Notes under the pieces: generated by a model | What the model was told of the DNA's origin: nothing | Database searches by the model: none | The model's input: the letters and a program-made list of their open reading frames with translations, nothing else | Program-made: the position numbers and the translations under genes | Source: Panax quinquefolius | Taxonomy: Eukaryota; Streptophyta; Magnoliopsida; Apiales; Araliaceae | DNA length: 64,000 bases | Direction: 5' to 3' | NCBI GenBank assembly: GCA_020205615.1 | Contig: CM035166.1 | Span: 85,206,862-85,270,861, forward strand | In this document: positions 13,381 to 24,480 of the stretch, in pieces | Numbering within the stretch: the stretch's first letter is position 1 | Layout of the letters: every line of letters starts with the position of its first letter

Positions 13381-14440
13381 ATGGCATCCGAAAATCTTTG
13401 AGATAAGCAATGAAGCACATGAGAGTGTTGATTCAGCTCAAACAAAAGGTAATGACCAACAACACGATAATAATCATACTGGAGGCAACGACTATTAGAA
13501 TAATGATAACCATCGTGGGGGAAATTATCATGCTAAGAATGGTAACCACTTCGGTGGTAATCATGGCAAAGATAATAGAAGTGGAAATTGCAAGAAGAGT
13601 TAGCTCAATTTTGTTGTGCACCAAAGTCAAGTCTAGCTGGGACGGTGGCACCAAAGGTGGATATGGACAAACCAAAGTCGTTGGTTTTAGGAAGTGCATT
13701 TTTCATGACTTCTCAAAAAGCGAGTAAACCGAACGAAGTTAGCACGGGTTAGTTAATTATAAATTGCGAAGTCTATACCTTATAAGATATCGGTTCTACC
13801 CATTATTTTATCTCTCTTGCTTGTGTTCAACGCGTTTTAAATTGACTCTGGAGAAGTTAGACTTTGACTTATTGGTTGAAACTTCGTTAGTAGGAGCCTT
13901 CGTTCATCGCTTACTATTTTTAAATCTTGTTTGATTCAAATAAACACTTTCACGTTACCGTCGATCTTATCTTTTGAAAATACTTGCCTTTGATGTGATT
14001 TTAGGAATCAATTGGTTAACTACTCATTATGCTTTTAAAAGGTTGTTAGCTTTTATATTCATAACCAATCTGTTATGCGAATTCAAGTAACCAAACTACT
14101 AAAGTCAATTATTGTCATATCAAGCCATAAGTAAAGAGCCCCGAACCTTTCGTTGTTGACTTCCTTGTGTGAAATGCATCAAGCCGGACTTTTAGAGGCG
14201 ACATCGTGAATGAAGATGGCAAGTTTATAGGTATCATTGTGAGGTGCTATATCTAGGTTAAGGGATAGAAGTCACGGTTGGTATCAATGTGACGTACTTA
14301 TCCAAGTCTTGGATGAGAGTCACGATTTTGAATGATATTTCAATTATTAATAAATTTCTGGCGTATTCTTGAAGACTTCTTAGCCTACTTAGGCGTGAAA
14401 TCGAATTTTGTATTGACCCGATAAAAACCCATTTCTTAAA
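13381..14440 (+). pseudogene. gag-pro: A1 gag-protease remnant
   Basis: ATG at 13381 opens with MASENL, matching the A2 gag start, then stops. The central gag (capsid) part is deleted. A Gly/Asn/His-rich linker (GGNYHAKNGNHFGGNHGK, about 13517-13575) leads to an aspartic-protease remnant: DIGS at 13786-13797 in place of DTGS, then ILGINWLTTH at about 14002. The last recognisable block is EIEFCID near 14395, normally just before RT. Stops and frameshifts abound. Confidence 0.7.
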
Positions 14441-15660
14441 CCCTCAAATATTTCTTCAACTAAAAGGATACATTTACGTGGATTATGATGAAAGTCATAA
14501 TAAAAGTATAGAACTGATGAAAATCATGGGTATATGAAGTATTAGTAAGTTTTATGATGAGTTATGTTGGTTAATATGTGAAAACATGAAAGTTTCTTGG
14601 AAATCACAAAGAGTTGAAAATCGATTTTTGGTGAAAAGCGTAATATGAAATTCAATTGACCATATCTCCTATTATATTTTGAATTTTTGAGTGTGGTCAA
14701 GTCCTAGAGTTAGATCTATGAGTTACCTAACTAATCCAAGTAGAATTACTGGAAAAGGTGTTGTAGATTTTGTGTGGACTGATTTTAGCAAAGGAGGGCA
14801 AAGCTGCAAAACCAAAAAAGTCTGCTGCCATGATTTTAGAGGGGCTGTTTCGGCCACTTAAATTATGAGAAAAATTCTGGCCTTTTGGGACATGAAGGTA
14901 TATGGTATAAAGTACCTCCTGTCCAAAAATGAGCTCATTCTGACTTAAAATGAGCAAGTTATGACTATTTCAATATTTAGGTTTTCCCGACGAAAAACGC
15001 TATAACAAGAGTTCTATAACTCCGATGACCATGAAATTTAAACTGGAACTCACGTTAACATGGGTAAGGTCCTGTCAAGATTTGGGAATTTTTGGAGTTA
15101 AACTTGAGGTAGCTAATTTCTTAAGGAATTAATTAGAAATTGATTTTTGAAAAATAGTAAATGAATTTTAAAATTAGAGAAAAATATATTTTCATTATGG
15201 GACTATATTATGCTAAATCCCGAAAAAGAAATATTTTGGGACTGATTTGGTATTTTCATGAAAATAGTTTAATTCTGAACATATGAGTTAAATATGTTAT
15301 GTGAAGTAACAAAGTTGAGAATAGGATTTTATGGCTAGAGAATCCTATATAGAGTATATGCATATTTTGTTTTGAGGATTTGATAATTGATGATGATATC
15401 TTATGAGTATGGCATTTTTGAATGATTAAATGCATTATATGGTAAAGCGTAAACAATTGAGATAAATTGTTTATAAATTTAAGAAGTGATTAAAATATTG
15501 TTATAATATTAATGATATTAGATTATAAGATTATTAAGTAATTGATAACATGGAGATATTCTTGAATCCTGGATAAATTATATTATAAATGTTTAATATT
15601 TATCCTTTATCTCATTTGATTGATTCTTTATATCATTATCCTCATGTTTATGTTATGTTG
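14441..15660 (+). other. A1 interior: LTR-like filler in place of RT to integrase
   Basis: No pol similarity. 15140-15480 aligns by eye with 10180-10510 of the B LTR (GGGACTATATT, GCTAAATCCC, ATGGCT..GAGAATC, TAAACAATT blocks), and 15560-15720 resembles 12360-12490 of the A1 LTR. The segment appears to be LTR-derived sequence recombined into the interior. 14600-15130 looks like LTR sequence of a related family. No gene is seen. Confidence 0.5.
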
Positions 15661-15739
15661 AAAGTCATTTGTGGCCTGTAGTGCATAAATGGACTTGGTA
15701 TGATTATGACCAGGGATTGTTCGGTATAATCATAACCGT

Positions 15740-17160
15740 AATTGAAAACACGATTATCTTTGGCACGTAGTGCATGGATAATTTGTGGTCGTGATACTAA
15801 TGAATACACGATTATCTTTGGCCGTAGTACATGGATAATTTGTGGTCGTGATACTAATGAATACACGATTATCTTTGGCCGTAGTGCATGGATAATTTTT
15901 GGTCGTGATACTAATGAATACACGATTATCTTTGGTCAAGTGCATGGATAATTTTTGTGGTCGTGATACTAATGAATACACGATTATCTTTGGCCGTAGT
16001 GCATGGATAATTTGTGGTCGTGATACTAATGAATACATGATTATCTTTGGCCGTAGTGCATGGATAATTTGTGGTCGTGATACTAATGAATACACGATTA
16101 TCTTTGGGTGAAGTGCATGGATAATTTGTGGTCGTGATACTAATGAATACACGATTATCTTTGGCCGTAGTGCATGGATAATTTGTGGTCGTGATACTAA
16201 TGAATAAACGATTATCTTTGGTAGTAGTGCATGGATAATTTTTGGTCATGATACTAATGAATACACGATTATCTTTGGTCGTAGTGCATGGATAATTTGT
16301 GGTCGTGATACTAATGAATACACGATTATCTTTGGCCGTAGTGCATGGATAATTTGTGGTCGTGATACTAATGAATACACGATTATCTTTGGCCGTAGTG
16401 CATGGATAATTTTGGTCGTGATACTAATGAATACACGATTATCTTTAGTAGAAGTGCATGGATATTTTGTGGTCGTGATACTAATGAATACACGATTATC
16501 TTTGGTAGTAGTGCATGGATAATTTGTGGTCGTGATACTAATGAATACACGATTATCTTTGGGCCGGGAAGTGCATGGATAATTTGTGGTCGGGATACTA
16601 ATGAATACACGATTATCTTTGGCAGTAGTGCATGGATAATTTGTGGTCGTGATACTAATGAATACACGATTATCTTTGGTAGTAGTGCATGGATAATTTG
16701 TGGTCGTGATACTTAATGAATACACGATTATCTTTGGTAGAAGTGCATGGATAATTTGTGGTCGTGATACTAATGAATACACAATTATCTTTGGTAGTAG
16801 TGCATGGATAATTTGTGGTAATTGATACTAATGAATACACGATTATCTTTGGCCGTAGTGCATGGATAATTTGTGGTCGTGATACTAATGAATACACGAT
16901 TATCTTTGGTCGTAGTGCATTGATAGACTTGGTATGATTATGACCAAGGATTGTTCGGTATAATCATAACCGTAATTGAAAACACGATTATCTTTGGCAC
17001 GTAGTGCATGGATAATTTGTGGTCGTGATACTAATGAATACACGATTATCTTTGGCCGTAGTGCATGGATAATTTGTGGTCGTGATACTAATGAATACAC
17101 GATTATCAGTGGCCGTAGTGCATGGATAATTCGTGGTCGTGATACTAATGAATATCCTTG
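15740..17160 (+). repeat. 57-bp tandem array, about 23 units in two blocks
   Basis: Unit: GTAGTGCATGGATAATTTGT, GGTCGTGATACTAATGAATA, CACGATTATCTTTGGCC (57 bases). About 20 units span 15740-16912; three more span 16981-17155 after a 68-bp spacer (GACTTGGTATGATTATGACC and following) that also precedes the first block and recurs at 17278. Units differ by single changes and 1-4 base indels. Because 57 is 19 codons, several frames on both strands stay open for up to 178 codons (for example plus-strand SAWIICGRDTNEYTIIFGR); these are repeat artefacts, not genes. Each unit can form two short hairpins. Confidence 0.95.
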
Positions 17161-17581
17161 GCACGTAGTCTTTGGGATGATTCGATGATATGGATTAATT
17201 ATTGAAATGAGTCTCAAAGAATGAAATATTAATTCATGGATGTGGTAAAAGTCATCTTTGGCCGTAGTGCATTGATAGACTTGGAATGATTATGACCAAG
17301 GGATATTCGGTATAATCATGACCGTAATTGAAAACACGAATATCCTTGCCCAGTAGTGCATGGATAATTCGTGGTCGTGATACTATTAAGCCGCGTCTCA
17401 GCATTATTGGTTTTACAGTTGTATATCTTTAGCCTGTAGTGCAAAGATGAATAGTTAATGAATATCATTGGCCGGATTGCAAAGATGAATTTAATGTTTT
17501 CAACGATAAAGGTATTCAAGGTATCCTCACCTCTTTATCATACAGTGTATCGTACCCTAATTTCGAGGGCTTAAATTACAT
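17161..17581 (+). other. A1 interior, end of the hairpin-repeat zone and pre-polypurine region
   Basis: Contains further diverged units (17255-17375, 17410-17500) and then a CTCACCTCTTTATCATAC and TAATTTCGAGGGC block. This corresponds to the untranslated end after integrase in A2 (minus strand 22340-22410). No gene. Confidence 0.5.
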
Positions 17582-17594
17582 AAGGAGGGGAGAT
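17582..17594 (+). other. polypurine tract of A1
   Basis: AAGGAGGGGAGAT immediately before the LTR start TGTGAGACC. The same tract precedes B LTR 2 (31321-31333) and B LTR 3 (36344-36356). It primes plus-strand DNA synthesis in LTR elements. Confidence 0.85.
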
Positions 17595-18913
17595 TGTGAG
17601 ACCCCAGATTTTGTCAATAAAGATTTAAATTTTGTCGAAATAATTTTTTAATATTATGGTGTGAATTTGAGATAAATATTATAGTTGTGGGTAGTATTTA
17701 TAAGTTTTGCAAAGTATGCAAGTGGTTATATTATATTAGATTGGTCATGGAATATTCGGTTTAACAGGAAATATTCGTACAACGGCTCAATCATTGGTGG
17801 ACCCCACAACAGAATTATTGTCGGATTGAGAAAATGACAAAAATATTTTATTAAAATAATGGCGGAAGTTTTACCGTTGATACTGTTGAACTACTCGGTA
17901 GTAAAAGTACAGTAATACGTGTGGTTGCATAGTAGCACACAGTATTGATTATTGATGTTTATGTGAGAAGTTACTCAGTTTGATTCCATTATTGTCGATT
18001 AATAATATGAATTATTATAGCAATAATGACGTTTTGTTTTATTCAGTATTATTAACGTAATAAAATGAAACATCTTTATATAAAATGAATACTTTATTAA
18101 AGTTATTCTATAAATAGAATATATTATATTTTATTATGCATAGTGTTGCATAGTGTTTTGCATAGTAGTTTTTGCATAGTGTTGCATAGTAAAATGTTTT
18201 TATATAAATAGAATATATGATATTTTATTTAAAAGATTTTGCTTTAAATATGGATGAAATCGATTAAAGTAAATCAATCTGGACCGTTCATGGATTAATT
18301 ACTATGCATTCTATTTTCCTATAAATAGAAGCTCATTCCTTCATTATTTTCTTACGAATTAACTGAAACTCTAGATAGAGAAATTATAGAGAGAAGCTAT
18401 AGAGAGAAAATCTATAGAGAGAAAGAAGAAGAGTATTCTGACTTTATAGTAGACTTTATTTTCTACTTGACTCTATTAATGGATTGCATATTCCGCTGTA
18501 GTTAAACTGGTTGTCTATTGTATTTTATCAGTTTAACATTGTTGAAGGCTAATGATAATTTATTCTGCATTATCTTAGTCATAATATTTCTTACTGGGCT
18601 AGTTGAGCTCACCCTTTCTTTCACTGTTCTTTTCAGGAAATGAGAACATAGCTGGGACGAGTCGGGGAACGGAGTAATGGTCCAGAGGATAGCATTAGTA
18701 GTCCTCACTATTATGTGAAATAGTGTGATAATAGTTGTAATGAGGACTCCTTTTGAGTTTGTATAATATCTAGTAGACAATATTTGTATTCAAACTCACA
18801 GTTTATGTCGTATTGTACACGACAGTTATATTAGTAAGTTGTATTTGAATTTATGTACCATGTAAGTGGCGACCCAAGATGGGTGACGTATACCTAATTT
18901 TGGAGGCGTCACA
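17595..18913 (+). repeat. A1 3' LTR, with internal deletion
   Basis: 1.32 kb. Matches the 5' LTR at both ends (17595-18435 with 10843-11695, 18440-18913 with 12725-13198) and lacks about 1 kb between. TATA box TATAAATA at 18320-18327. Ends GGAGGCGTCACA, followed by the duplication AGGGT. Many small differences from the 5' LTR are patches at CTG/CAG sites. Confidence 0.85.
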
Positions 18914-19079
18914 AGGGTTCTCTTTGGCCAGTAGTGAAAAGTTGAATTGTGACTGATATGATCATGACCATTGAATTTATAATTGAATATCTTTAGCTTA
19001 AGTGCAAAGGTGAAATAATCAACATGGTTATAATTATTGTTTATATAAATTCTGAAATGATTATATATTTCTTTGAGAT

Positions 19080-19347
19080 ATTAATATATTTGGCCTGTAG
19101 TGCAAATATGAGCTGTTGATGAATATATTTGGCCTGTAGTGCAAATATGAACTGTTGATGAATATATTTGGCCTGTAGTGCAAATATGAACTGTTGAGGA
19201 ATATCTTTGGCCTGTAGTGCAAAGATGGTTTGTTGATGAATATCTTTGGCCCGTAGTACAAAAATGATATGCTGTTGAATATCTTTGGCCGTAGTGCAAA
19301 GATGGTCTGTTGACGAATATCTTTGGCCCGTAGTGCAAAGATGAATT
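19080..19347 (+). repeat. 39-bp hairpin array in B LTR 1, 7 units
   Basis: Units such as ATATTTGGCCTGTAGTGCA AATATGAACTGTTGATGAAT. The first three pair ATATTTG with CAAATAT; units 4, 6 and 7 pair ATCTTTG with CAAAGAT; all keep a loop close to GCCTGTAGTG. Matching arrays lie at 33900-34167 and 37020-37288. They lie downstream of the TATA box, so they may be in the RNA leader. Confidence 0.9.
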
Positions 19348-19838
19348 TATCAGTATGATTATGAACAGGAAATGTCATTTGGTATAACCATAATCTTTAA
19401 TGTTTCAGGTGAAGATAGGTTATGAAAATTATCTTCGTCCTGGAAGAGAAGAGGAATTTAGAACCACAATTATGATTATGAGTTATTCATATGATTGTGT
19501 AAAAGAACTGTTGAGTGATGTTACAGGGATAAAACATTATTGGTGGATTTTTAACATGGAGAAGATAATAGACTTTATGGTCTATTTGACTCTTCTAATG
19601 GATTGCTCGTTTCGCTGCAACAATGGTTGAAAAATTTTATCATCTACCATATGTTCTAAATCTCTGATTTATTACTGATGAAGGCTATTGATAATTTAAT
19701 TATCTTTAGTCATGATATTCTTTACTGAGCTAGTTGTGCTCACCCTTTTGCTTCAAAATTCCTTTCAGGTAATAAAAGTGTAGCTGGGTCGAGTGGGGGA
19801 TAACAGGAGAATAGAACGGTGGTCTATAGTTGTTGAGG

Positions 19839-19843
19839 GTGAG
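19839..19843. repeat. target-site duplication GTGAG, left copy (A2)
   Basis: GTGAG before the A2 terminus TGTGACGCCCC and again at 29676-29680. LTR 2 shows the empty site at about 34660 (GAGGGTGAGGC). Confidence 0.95.
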
Positions 19844-22335
19844 TGTGACGCCCCCAAAATTAGGTATACATCACCCATCTTGGGTCGCCACTTACATGGT
19901 ACAGAATTTAAATACAACTTATTAACATAACTGTCGTGTACAATACGACATAAACTGTGAGTTTAAATACAAATATAAATCTACTAGATATTATACAAAC
20001 TCAAACAAAAAGTCCTCATTACAATTATTATCACACTATTTCACGAGAATAGTGAGGACTACTAATGCTATCTTGAGGACCATCACTCGTTTCCCAGACT
20101 CGTCCCAAATTTATATTCTCATTTCACGAAGAGAACGGTGAAAGAAAGGGTGAGCTCAACTAGCCCGAAGAAGAAATATTATGACTAAGATAATGCAAAA
20201 TAAATTATCAATAGTCTTCAACAATGTTAAACCGATAAAATACAATGAACAACCGGTTTAAGCTGCGGTGAATATCTGATCCATTAAAAGAGTCAAGTAG
20301 AAAATAAAATCTACTATCTTTTATGATTTTAAAAGGTTTTTCATCATTGTTGAATTTGAGACTCGACTTTAATAAATAATCCACATCATCGAATCACCCC
20401 GCACTACTGACGAGGATATTCTTTAGTATCACGATCACAATTATTCTCGCACTACTACCGAGAATAGTTGTGTATTCATTAATGGTCGTGATCATGCCAA
20501 CAAGCGTCCATCAATGCACTACTGACTAATCGAGGATTTTTTTTTACCACATCATTTGTAACATTACGGTCATGATTACACCGAATAATCCCTGGTCATA
20601 ATCATACCAAGTCCATCCATGCTCTACAGGCCACAGATGACTTTAAAAAAATATAAAAATGAGGATGATGACAATGATATAAGAATTCAATAAAACAAGT
20701 TCAAGAATTATTTTATCCAGGAATTTTTAACGTCCAAATTGTCAACATGATACTGCTTTGTAGAGTAAAATTCAAGAATGATCGGAAGAATATTTCCATG
20801 AAAAGATCTTTGGATGAAACGCAAATATCAAGGATATTCTACTAATTTCATGGAGTATAGAAGTCGAAGTTTTAACCAATTTGGGTATAATAAAGAATGG
20901 AATAACAAAAGAAATCACCATGCATGCGGTACCGCGCATGACGAGTTATTCAACATAATAATAATAACGGAACGGTCGGGTGAAATTCACACTGCAAGCG
21001 AGGATGTTCAACGAGAATAATAAAGATGGAACCGGATCCGGTGTAAAACACACAGATAGGATATTCAGCAGAATGATAAAGGCGGAACCGGTCGGTGTAA
21101 AACACCATGAGCAGGATGTTCCAAGCAGAATAAAAATAAAAAGCGGAACCGGTCGGTGTAAAACACATGCATGGATGTTCCAGCAGAATAATAATAAAGG
21201 CGGAACCCGGTCAGGTGTAAAACACTGAGCAGGATGTTTCAAGCGAGAATAATAGAAGAATGTCACCAAGTATAGGGTAGATCAGCGTATACTGAGTTAT
21301 TCAAATGAATAATAAGCAATGGAATAACATAAGGATTTCACCAAGTATAGGGTATCTGGCGATACAAAAGTTATGTATAAGGTATGCCACTTTTACGGAG
21401 TTATTCCAGCGAATAATAGTGAATGGAATAATGAAGTTCTCTTCAAGAAGAAAGAATAACACCCTCAAGTGAAAAAGAAGCTGAATATAGAAGTAGTGAA
21501 GTAGCGTAATACTCTTCTTCTTTCTATAACTTTCTCTCTATAGCTTCTCTCTATAATTTCTCTCTAGAGTTTCAATGAATTAAGTAGGAAAATAATGAAG
21601 GAATGAGCTTCTATTTATAGGAAAATGGAATGCATAGTAACTAATCCATGAGCGGTCCAGATTGATTTACTTTAATCGACGGTCCATATTTAAAGCAAAA
21701 TCTTTTAAATAAAATATAATATATTCTATTTATATAAAACATTTTACTATGCAAATACTATGCAAAACACTTTATGCAACACTATGCATAATAAAATATA
21801 ATATATTTTATTTATAAAATAACTTTAATAAAGTATTACATTTTATATAAAAGATGTTTTACTTTTATTACGTTAATAATATGAATAAAACAAAAGCGTC
21901 ATTATCGCTATAATAATTCATATTATTAATCGACAATAATGGAATCAAACTAAGTGACTTCTCACATAAGCATCGATAATCAATACCGTAATGCTACTTA
22001 TGCAACCACACGTATTATCGCATTACTTTACTACCGAGTAGTTCAACAAAGATCAACGGTAAAAACTTCCGTAGTTATTTCAATAAAATATTTTGTCTTT
22101 TCTCAATCAAACAATAATTACATTTGTGGGGTCCACCAATGATTGAGTAGTTGTCACGAATATTCCTGCTAAACCGAATATTCCCCGACCAATCGAATAT
22201 AATATAACCACTTGTATACTTTGCAAAATTTATAAATATTACCCTAACTATAACATTATATCAAATTATTCCATAATATTCAAAAATAATATTTATAGAA
22301 AATTCATCTTTATTTATAAAAGCTGGGGTCTTACA
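19844..22335 (-). repeat. A2 3' LTR
   Basis: TGTGACGCCCCC at the left edge, GGGGTCTTACA at the right. Minus-strand TATA box at 21612-21619. Five 57-60-bp GGAACCGGTCGGTGTAAAAC units at 20968-21253. Closely similar to 27167-29675. Confidence 0.9.
20968..21253 (-). repeat. GGAACCGGTC tandem repeat, 5 units, in the A2 3' LTR
   Basis: Five units of about 57 bases, each with GGAACCGGTC, GTGTAAAACAC, GGATGTTCC and an AATAATAATAAAG spacer. GGATGTTCC and GGAAC give imperfect dyads. The other A2 LTR has five units (about 28293-28590); the plus-strand A1 LTR has only two (12010-12140). It lies downstream of the TATA box in the LTR. Confidence 0.85.
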
Positions 22336-22830
22336 ACCTCCCTTCTTATGAAATTTCGCCCTCGAAATTAGAAGTGCGTACACGGTATGTCGAAGAGGTA
22401 AGGATACCTTGATTTCATTTGATTCTAACTCCCAAGTCATTTCCTCAACATCGTGGTTCCTCCACAAAACTTTGACTTGAGGTATAACCTTGGAGCGTAG
22501 AATATGTTCCTTCTTATCAAAATTTGAGCAGGAACCTCTTCATACGTCAAATCTTCCGCTATTTCGTCCGGTTCTAACTCAATAATATGGTTCGGGTCTT
22601 TCACATATTTACGTAACATGGATATGTGAAAAACGTTATGAACACGAGACATATTTGGCGGTAAAGCGAGTCTATAGGCCACAGTTCCTACTCGATCGAG
22701 GATTAAAAATGGACCAGATGAATCGAGGATTAAGTTTCCCTCTCTTTCCAAATCTTGTAACTCCTTTCCATGGAGCAACTTTTAACAACACATGATCTCC
22801 TATATTGAATTCCACGTCCTTTCGATGAAG
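22336..22830 (-). pseudogene. pol: A2 integrase C-terminal and chromodomain-like tail
   Basis: Minus-strand frames give GPFLILDRVGTVAYRLALPP, then MSRVHNVFHISMLRKYVKDP, a typical end of gypsy integrase, then EIAEDLTYEEVPAQIL and, after a frameshift near 22450, WRNHDVEEMTWELE, the chromodomain-like block ending the polyprotein. The chromodomain is thought to guide integration to heterochromatin. At least two frameshifts. The stretch 22336-22400 is untranslated and includes the polypurine-tract block. Confidence 0.8.
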
Positions 22831-23660
22831 ATCAGCATAACTCTTTTGTCGATTTTGTGAGGTTTTTATCGTTGTCCGATCGTTTGAATCTTTTCCGTAG
22901 TCATACGTACCAACTCCGGTCCCAACAACGTTGCTTCACCCACCTCATCCCAGCATCACTGGAGAACGACACTTTCTTCCATACAACGCTTCGAATGGAG
23001 CCATGCTAATACTTGCTTGATAAGCTGTTGTTGTAGGAAAACTCCACCAATGGTAAAAACTTGTCCCAACTCCCCTTGAAATCAAGAACACGAGTCTTAA
23101 TAGATCTTCAAGAGTTTGAATAGTCCTCTCCATTGTCCGTCAAATTCGAGGATGATATGCCGAGCTAAATCGTGAAAGTCCGTGCCCATAGCTTTTTGCA
23201 AACTAACCCAAAATCGTGAAGTGAATCTTGGGTCTCGATCGAAACTATGGATCTAGGCATACCATGCGATCTTACAATCTCGTTTATGTACATCTGAGCA
23301 AGGCGTTCAAGTGTATAAGTTTCTCGTGTATCGGTAAGAAATAAGCGGAGACTTGGTCAATCTATCAACAATGACCCAAATCGCATCAATGCCTTGAGAA
23401 ACCTTAGGAAGGCCGTGCTTGAAATCCATGGTAATGTGCTCCCACTTCCATTACGGAATTTCAAGTGGTTGCAATGGACCTTTTGGTACTTGATGCTCTC
23501 GCTTTAACTTCGTTGACAAGTTAGACACCTTGAAATAAGCAATGCTATCTCCCTCTTCGTATTGCTCCACCAAAATGTATGGCGAATATCATGATACATT
23601 TTGGTACTCCCGAGATGGATTGCAAATGGTGTGTTGTGCGCCTCCATCATGATATTATAC
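22831..23660 (-). pseudogene. pol: A2 integrase core, broken
   Basis: Recognisable blocks on the minus strand: the His-Cys zinc-binding region (CLTCQ-like, about 23500-23660), the [20 protein letters not shown] block holding the first catalytic Asp (about 23350-23425), an RDPRF block with the second Asp (about 23225-23240), MERTIQTLEDLLR with the catalytic Glu (about 23090-23133) and APFEALYGRKCRSP (about 22970-23010). Several frameshifts separate them. The RT and plus-strand fragment at 44.4-46.8 kb belong to the same family. Confidence 0.8.
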
Positions 23661-23775
23661 TTTAAATCGAGGTCGTTAGGAACACAAAGTCTGGAGTTGA
23701 CTCAAGTATTCCTTCTTCATCGATTCTTGCTTGGCGATAGCACCCTCTTGCACTTTCTTTTTCATACGCATCGAC

Positions 23776-24480
23776 TCAGTCCGTAGCTTGAGCGACTTTA
23801 ACTTTATCGATTAAAGTCGGTTCTACTCGTATATTTGCTATCATCACATGCGTCCCTGGAGTCTTTAACTCTATCTCCATCCTTTGCAAGTCACACAAAA
23901 TGGGCCTTTGTGTTGACAATAACGCACTCGTACTTGCATACGATCTTATACTCAATGCATCAGCTACCACGTTCGCTTTTCCAGGATGGTATTGGATGGT
24001 ATGATCATAATCTTTCAACAGTTCAAGCCAACGTCGTTGTCGCATGTTGAGTTCCTTTTGAGTGAAGAAATATTTGAGGCTTTTATGATCCGTAAAGATC
24101 TCCACTTTCTCCCCATACAAGTAATGCCTCCAAATTTTAAGTGCTGAAGACAATATTTGCTAACTCGGATCATGAGTAGGATAATTCCTCTCATATTCTT
24201 TGAGTTGTCATGAGGCATAGGCTATAACTTTTCCATGTTGCATAAGAACACATCCCAACCCTTTGCTCGAAGCATCACTATAGATGACAAATCCTCCGAG
24301 CCAAATGGTATTGTCGAGCAGTCTTTGAAATAAGTCTCTTCTTGAGTTCTTGAAAACTCTTCTCACATTCTTCGCTCCAACCGAACTTTGTATCTTTTCG
24401 AGTCAATTTGAGTCGATGGAGTAGCGATTCGAGAAAATCCTTCCACGAATCTTCGATAATAACCGGCTAAACCGAGAAAG
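23776..24480 (-). pseudogene. pol: A2 RNase H domain
   Basis: The open stretch 23776-24153 (125 codons) reads [40 protein letters not shown] and ANVVADALS, the usual C-terminal half of gypsy RNase H with the VADALSR-type motif (final Arg replaced). The N-terminal half (24153-24480), including the [11 protein letters not shown] block at the RT boundary, is out of frame. Confidence 0.8.

Larger units (their letters stand above)
10843..18913 (+). mobile_element. element A1: gypsy (chromovirus-type) retrotransposon lacking RT to integrase
   Basis: Complete from LTR to LTR, 8.07 kb, with the perfect duplication AGGGT. 5' LTR 10843-13198, degenerate primer site at about 13200-13213, gag-protease remnant 13381-14440, then 3.1 kb of LTR-like and tandem-array sequence, polypurine tract 17582-17594, 3' LTR 17595-18913. 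It cannot encode its own mobility and must have depended on a related autonomous element such as A2. Confidence 0.85.

Noticed and set aside
15740..17160. CRISPR-like array
   Set aside because: Units are directly adjacent without unique spacers, in a plant retrotransposon; no cas genes.
15648..17217. Long open frames on both strands (up to 178 codons), for example with repeated SAWIICGRDTNEYTIIFGR
   Set aside because: They follow from the repeat period being a multiple of three. Several frames are open at once, indels break all of them, and no frame is favoured by conservation.
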